Positions 5,255 through 6,449 of a DNA stretch of 6,449 nucleotides are shown piece after piece; position 1 is the stretch's first letter; every line of letters starts with the position of its first letter. The notes below the pieces were generated by a model that made no database searches, was not told where the DNA came from, and saw only the letters and a list, made by a program, of their open reading frames with translations. The translations under genes were made by a program, and so were the position numbers. The DNA lies in contig KE356579.1 of assembly GCA_000416085.1 (NCBI GenBank), forward strand, positions 471,071 through 477,519. The letters are read 5' to 3'. Origin of the DNA: a halophilic archaeon J07HX64. Lineage in GTDB: Archaea > Halobacteriota > Halobacteria > Halobacteriales > Haloarculaceae.

Positions 5255-5890
5255 ATGATCAGCGCATCGTTCCGTATCAAACTCCCGGGACATCTGTGGG
5301 TTGCGGAGCTCTCGACGGAGTTCCCCCGGGCGACGTTCCGGCTGTTGTCGGGGTACAGAGCCGAGGGCACGGCGCTCGAACTCGGCGAGGTGCTCGCGGA
5401 GACACCGTCGGTCGCGGTCGAGTCGATGCGGTCACACCCCTCGATGGAGTCGTTCCAGGTACTCGAATCCGAGGATGAACGGGCGCTCGCAAAGTACGAG
5501 ACGACCGATACCGACCTGTACGCGTTCGTGGAGGCGTCGTCACTGACAATCGAGTTTCCCGTCGACGTGAGAAACGGCTGGTACGAGTTCGACCTGACGG
5601 GCACACGCGAGGAGCTGGACCGTCTGCAGGAGTACCTGGACGAGTCGCCGCTCCCGTACGAACTGCTCTCGCTCGTGCGGACGAGCGAGGCAGAGGGGCT
5701 GTTGACCGACCGTCAGCGCGAACTGCTTGAGACGGGGTTGCGCCTCGGCTACTTCGAGGTGCCCCGGGGCTGTACGCTCGCGGAGCTGTCCGCGGAGCTC
5801 GACGTGGACAAATCGACCGCGAGCACCGTCCTCCGGCGCGGGGAGGCCCGACTGCTGAACTGGTATCTGACCGGCCCACAGCACAGGTAA
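5255..5890 (+). CDS. HTH-10 (bacterio-opsin activator type) transcriptional regulator
   Basis: A 211-aa cytoplasmic DNA-binding protein of the two-domain type common in haloarchaea. The N-terminal region (about 1-140) is an alpha/beta sensor-like domain beginning SFRIKLPGHLWVAELSTEFP. The C-terminal 150-205 is the HTH_10 domain: LTDRQRELLETGLRLGYFEV, then CTLAELSAELDVDKSTASTV with the recognition helix, then LRRGEARLLNWYL. The family includes the C-terminal domain of Bat, activator of bacterio-opsin; most paralogues have no known target. ATG 5255 is preferred: it starts the conserved N-terminal strand and fits the TTATGA box at 5213. GTG 5231 would add eight residues (starting FETDRRQ after the initiator). 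No clear ribosome-binding site is visible, in line with many haloarchaeal genes. Divergent to the RND gene, hence a likely local regulator, and convergent with the aldehyde dehydrogenase gene. Family call is firm; ligand and targets are unknown. Confidence 0.93.
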   Translation: MISASFRIKLPGHLWVAELSTEFPRATFRLLSGYRAEGTALELGEVLAETPSVAVESMRSHPSMESFQVLESEDERALAKYETTDTDLYAFVEASSLTIEFPVDVRNGWYEFDLTGTREELDRLQEYLDESPLPYELLSLVRTSEAEGLLTDRQRELLETGLRLGYFEVPRGCTLAELSAELDVDKSTASTVLRRGEARLLNWYLTGPQHR

Positions 5891-5991
5891 ACCTACAAAC
5901 AGGCGTCGTTAACAGCCAGATATGTGGACCGCGCACGAGCACCGTGTGACAGCCTGTTCCGGTGAACTTCACGTTTGGGGGTCGCCGACAG
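5891..5991. other. Convergent intergenic gap between HTH-10 and ALDH genes
   Basis: These 101 bases between two stop codons hold a 7-bp inverted repeat, AACAGGC (5898-5904) and GCCTGTT (5952-5958), with a 47-base loop, and the small dyad GTGAA-C-TTCAC (5962-5972). Neither resembles a strong terminator and no T-tract is present. Confidence 0.3.
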
Positions 5992-6449
5992 CTATCGCAG
6001 TTTCTTCCGCAGGCGGCGGTAGACACGGCTCGAGGAGCGGACACCCCAGGCGTACAGCCGGTCGGGCACGAGCGGCGGCGACCCGATCGGGCCGACGCGA
6101 GAGGTGCCGATCGTCTTTGCCTCGACGTAGCGTTTCAGCCCCTCGGGTCCCTGACGGTGGCCGATACCGGAGTCTTTCATGCCGCCCATCGGCGCACCGG
6201 GGGCGGCGTAGGCGGTGGCGTACGCGTCGTTCACGTTGACTGTGCCACACTCGATATCGCGGGCGATCTCCGCGCCGCGCTCGATATCACTCGTCCAGAC
6301 ACTCCCGTTCAGCCCGTAGGCGGAGTCGTTTGCCGCCTCGATGGCTGCCTCTGCCGAGGAAACGGACTCGACACGGACGACCGGGCCGAACGTCTCCTCG
6401 CAGGCCGGTAGCGACTCTCCAGGCACGTCGGTCAGCACCGTCGGCTCGT
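5992..6449 (-). CDS. Aldehyde dehydrogenase, C-terminal part (GabD2-like succinate-semialdehyde dehydrogenase type)
   Basis: Only the last 151 codons are in the window; the frame is open to the right edge, so the catalytic Cys and most of the NAD(P)-binding region lie outside. Visible ALDH landmarks in order are EPTVLTDVP at the edge, EETFGPVVRV (the conserved cofactor-contacting Glu of the ETFGP motif), YGLNGSVWTSD, GTVNVND, and APMGGMKDSGIGHRQGPEGL followed by KRYVEAKTI. The tail after the core, with GPIGSPPLVPDRLYAW and a very basic end (VYRRLRKKLR), resembles the C-terminus of GabD2-type succinate-semialdehyde dehydrogenases. The expected reaction is NAD(P)-dependent oxidation of an aldehyde to its carboxylic acid, with succinate semialdehyde one candidate substrate. 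An internal GTG at 6438 is not a plausible start because conserved sequence continues upstream. ALDH membership is certain; substrate is a moderate guess. Confidence 0.93.
   Translation of the reverse strand, partial: EPTVLTDVPGESLPACEETFGPVVRVESVSSAEAAIEAANDSAYGLNGSVWTSDIERGAEIARDIECGTVNVNDAYATAYAAPGAPMGGMKDSGIGHRQGPEGLKRYVEAKTIGTSRVGPIGSPPLVPDRLYAWGVRSSSRVYRRLRKKLR

Noticed and set aside
5898..5958. AACAGGC/GCCTGTT as a bidirectional terminator
   Set aside because: The loop is 47 bases, the stem only 7 bp and no T-tract follows, so it may well be chance.
5277..6044. Minus-strand 255-codon frame across the HTH-10 gene
   Set aside because: It is Arg/Pro/Ser-rich low-complexity translation opposite a well-supported HTH-10 gene.

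Overview
The window looks like chromosomal DNA of a halophilic archaeon (class Halobacteria). The DNA is GC-rich with strongly G/C-ending codons. The predicted proteins are Asp/Glu-rich and cysteine-poor. One gene is a bacterio-opsin-activator-type HTH-10 regulator, a family largely confined to haloarchaea. I cannot name a genus.

Layout. (1) 1-1408, plus strand: the 3' part of a DUF92 integral membrane protein gene overlaps by 4 bases (GTGA) with a small GNAT acetyltransferase gene, followed at once by an 11-bp hairpin. (2) 1409-2200: about 790 bases with no convincing conserved gene. It holds a strong TATA-like box, a possible 53-residue membrane or secreted microprotein, a perfectly phased 39-bp tandem repeat (three copies) inside what looks like a degraded or frameshifted reading frame, and a cluster of small palindromes next to the RND stop codon. 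(3) 2201-4894, minus strand: a complete 12-TM RND/MMPL-family transporter of 897 aa. (4) 4895-5254: a 360-base divergent control region rich in CTGTCT/AGACAG elements and palindromes. (5) 5255-5890, plus strand: an HTH-10 transcriptional regulator. (6) 5992-6449, minus strand: the C-terminal third of an aldehyde dehydrogenase of the GabD2-like succinate-semialdehyde dehydrogenase type, converging on the regulator and running off the window.

How it may work together. The regulator and the RND exporter are divergently transcribed from one control region, the usual arrangement of a transporter and its own regulator. I infer, but cannot prove, that the HTH-10 protein controls the exporter, itself or both through the repeated elements between them. 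The DUF92 protein belongs to the family of plant VTE6 (phytyl-phosphate kinase), so it may act on polyprenyl phosphates. Its translational coupling to the GNAT enzyme suggests co-expression, not necessarily a shared pathway. Nothing in the window is a clear mobile element, CRISPR array or RNA gene. The least explained part is 1409-2200, centred on the 39-bp repeat.
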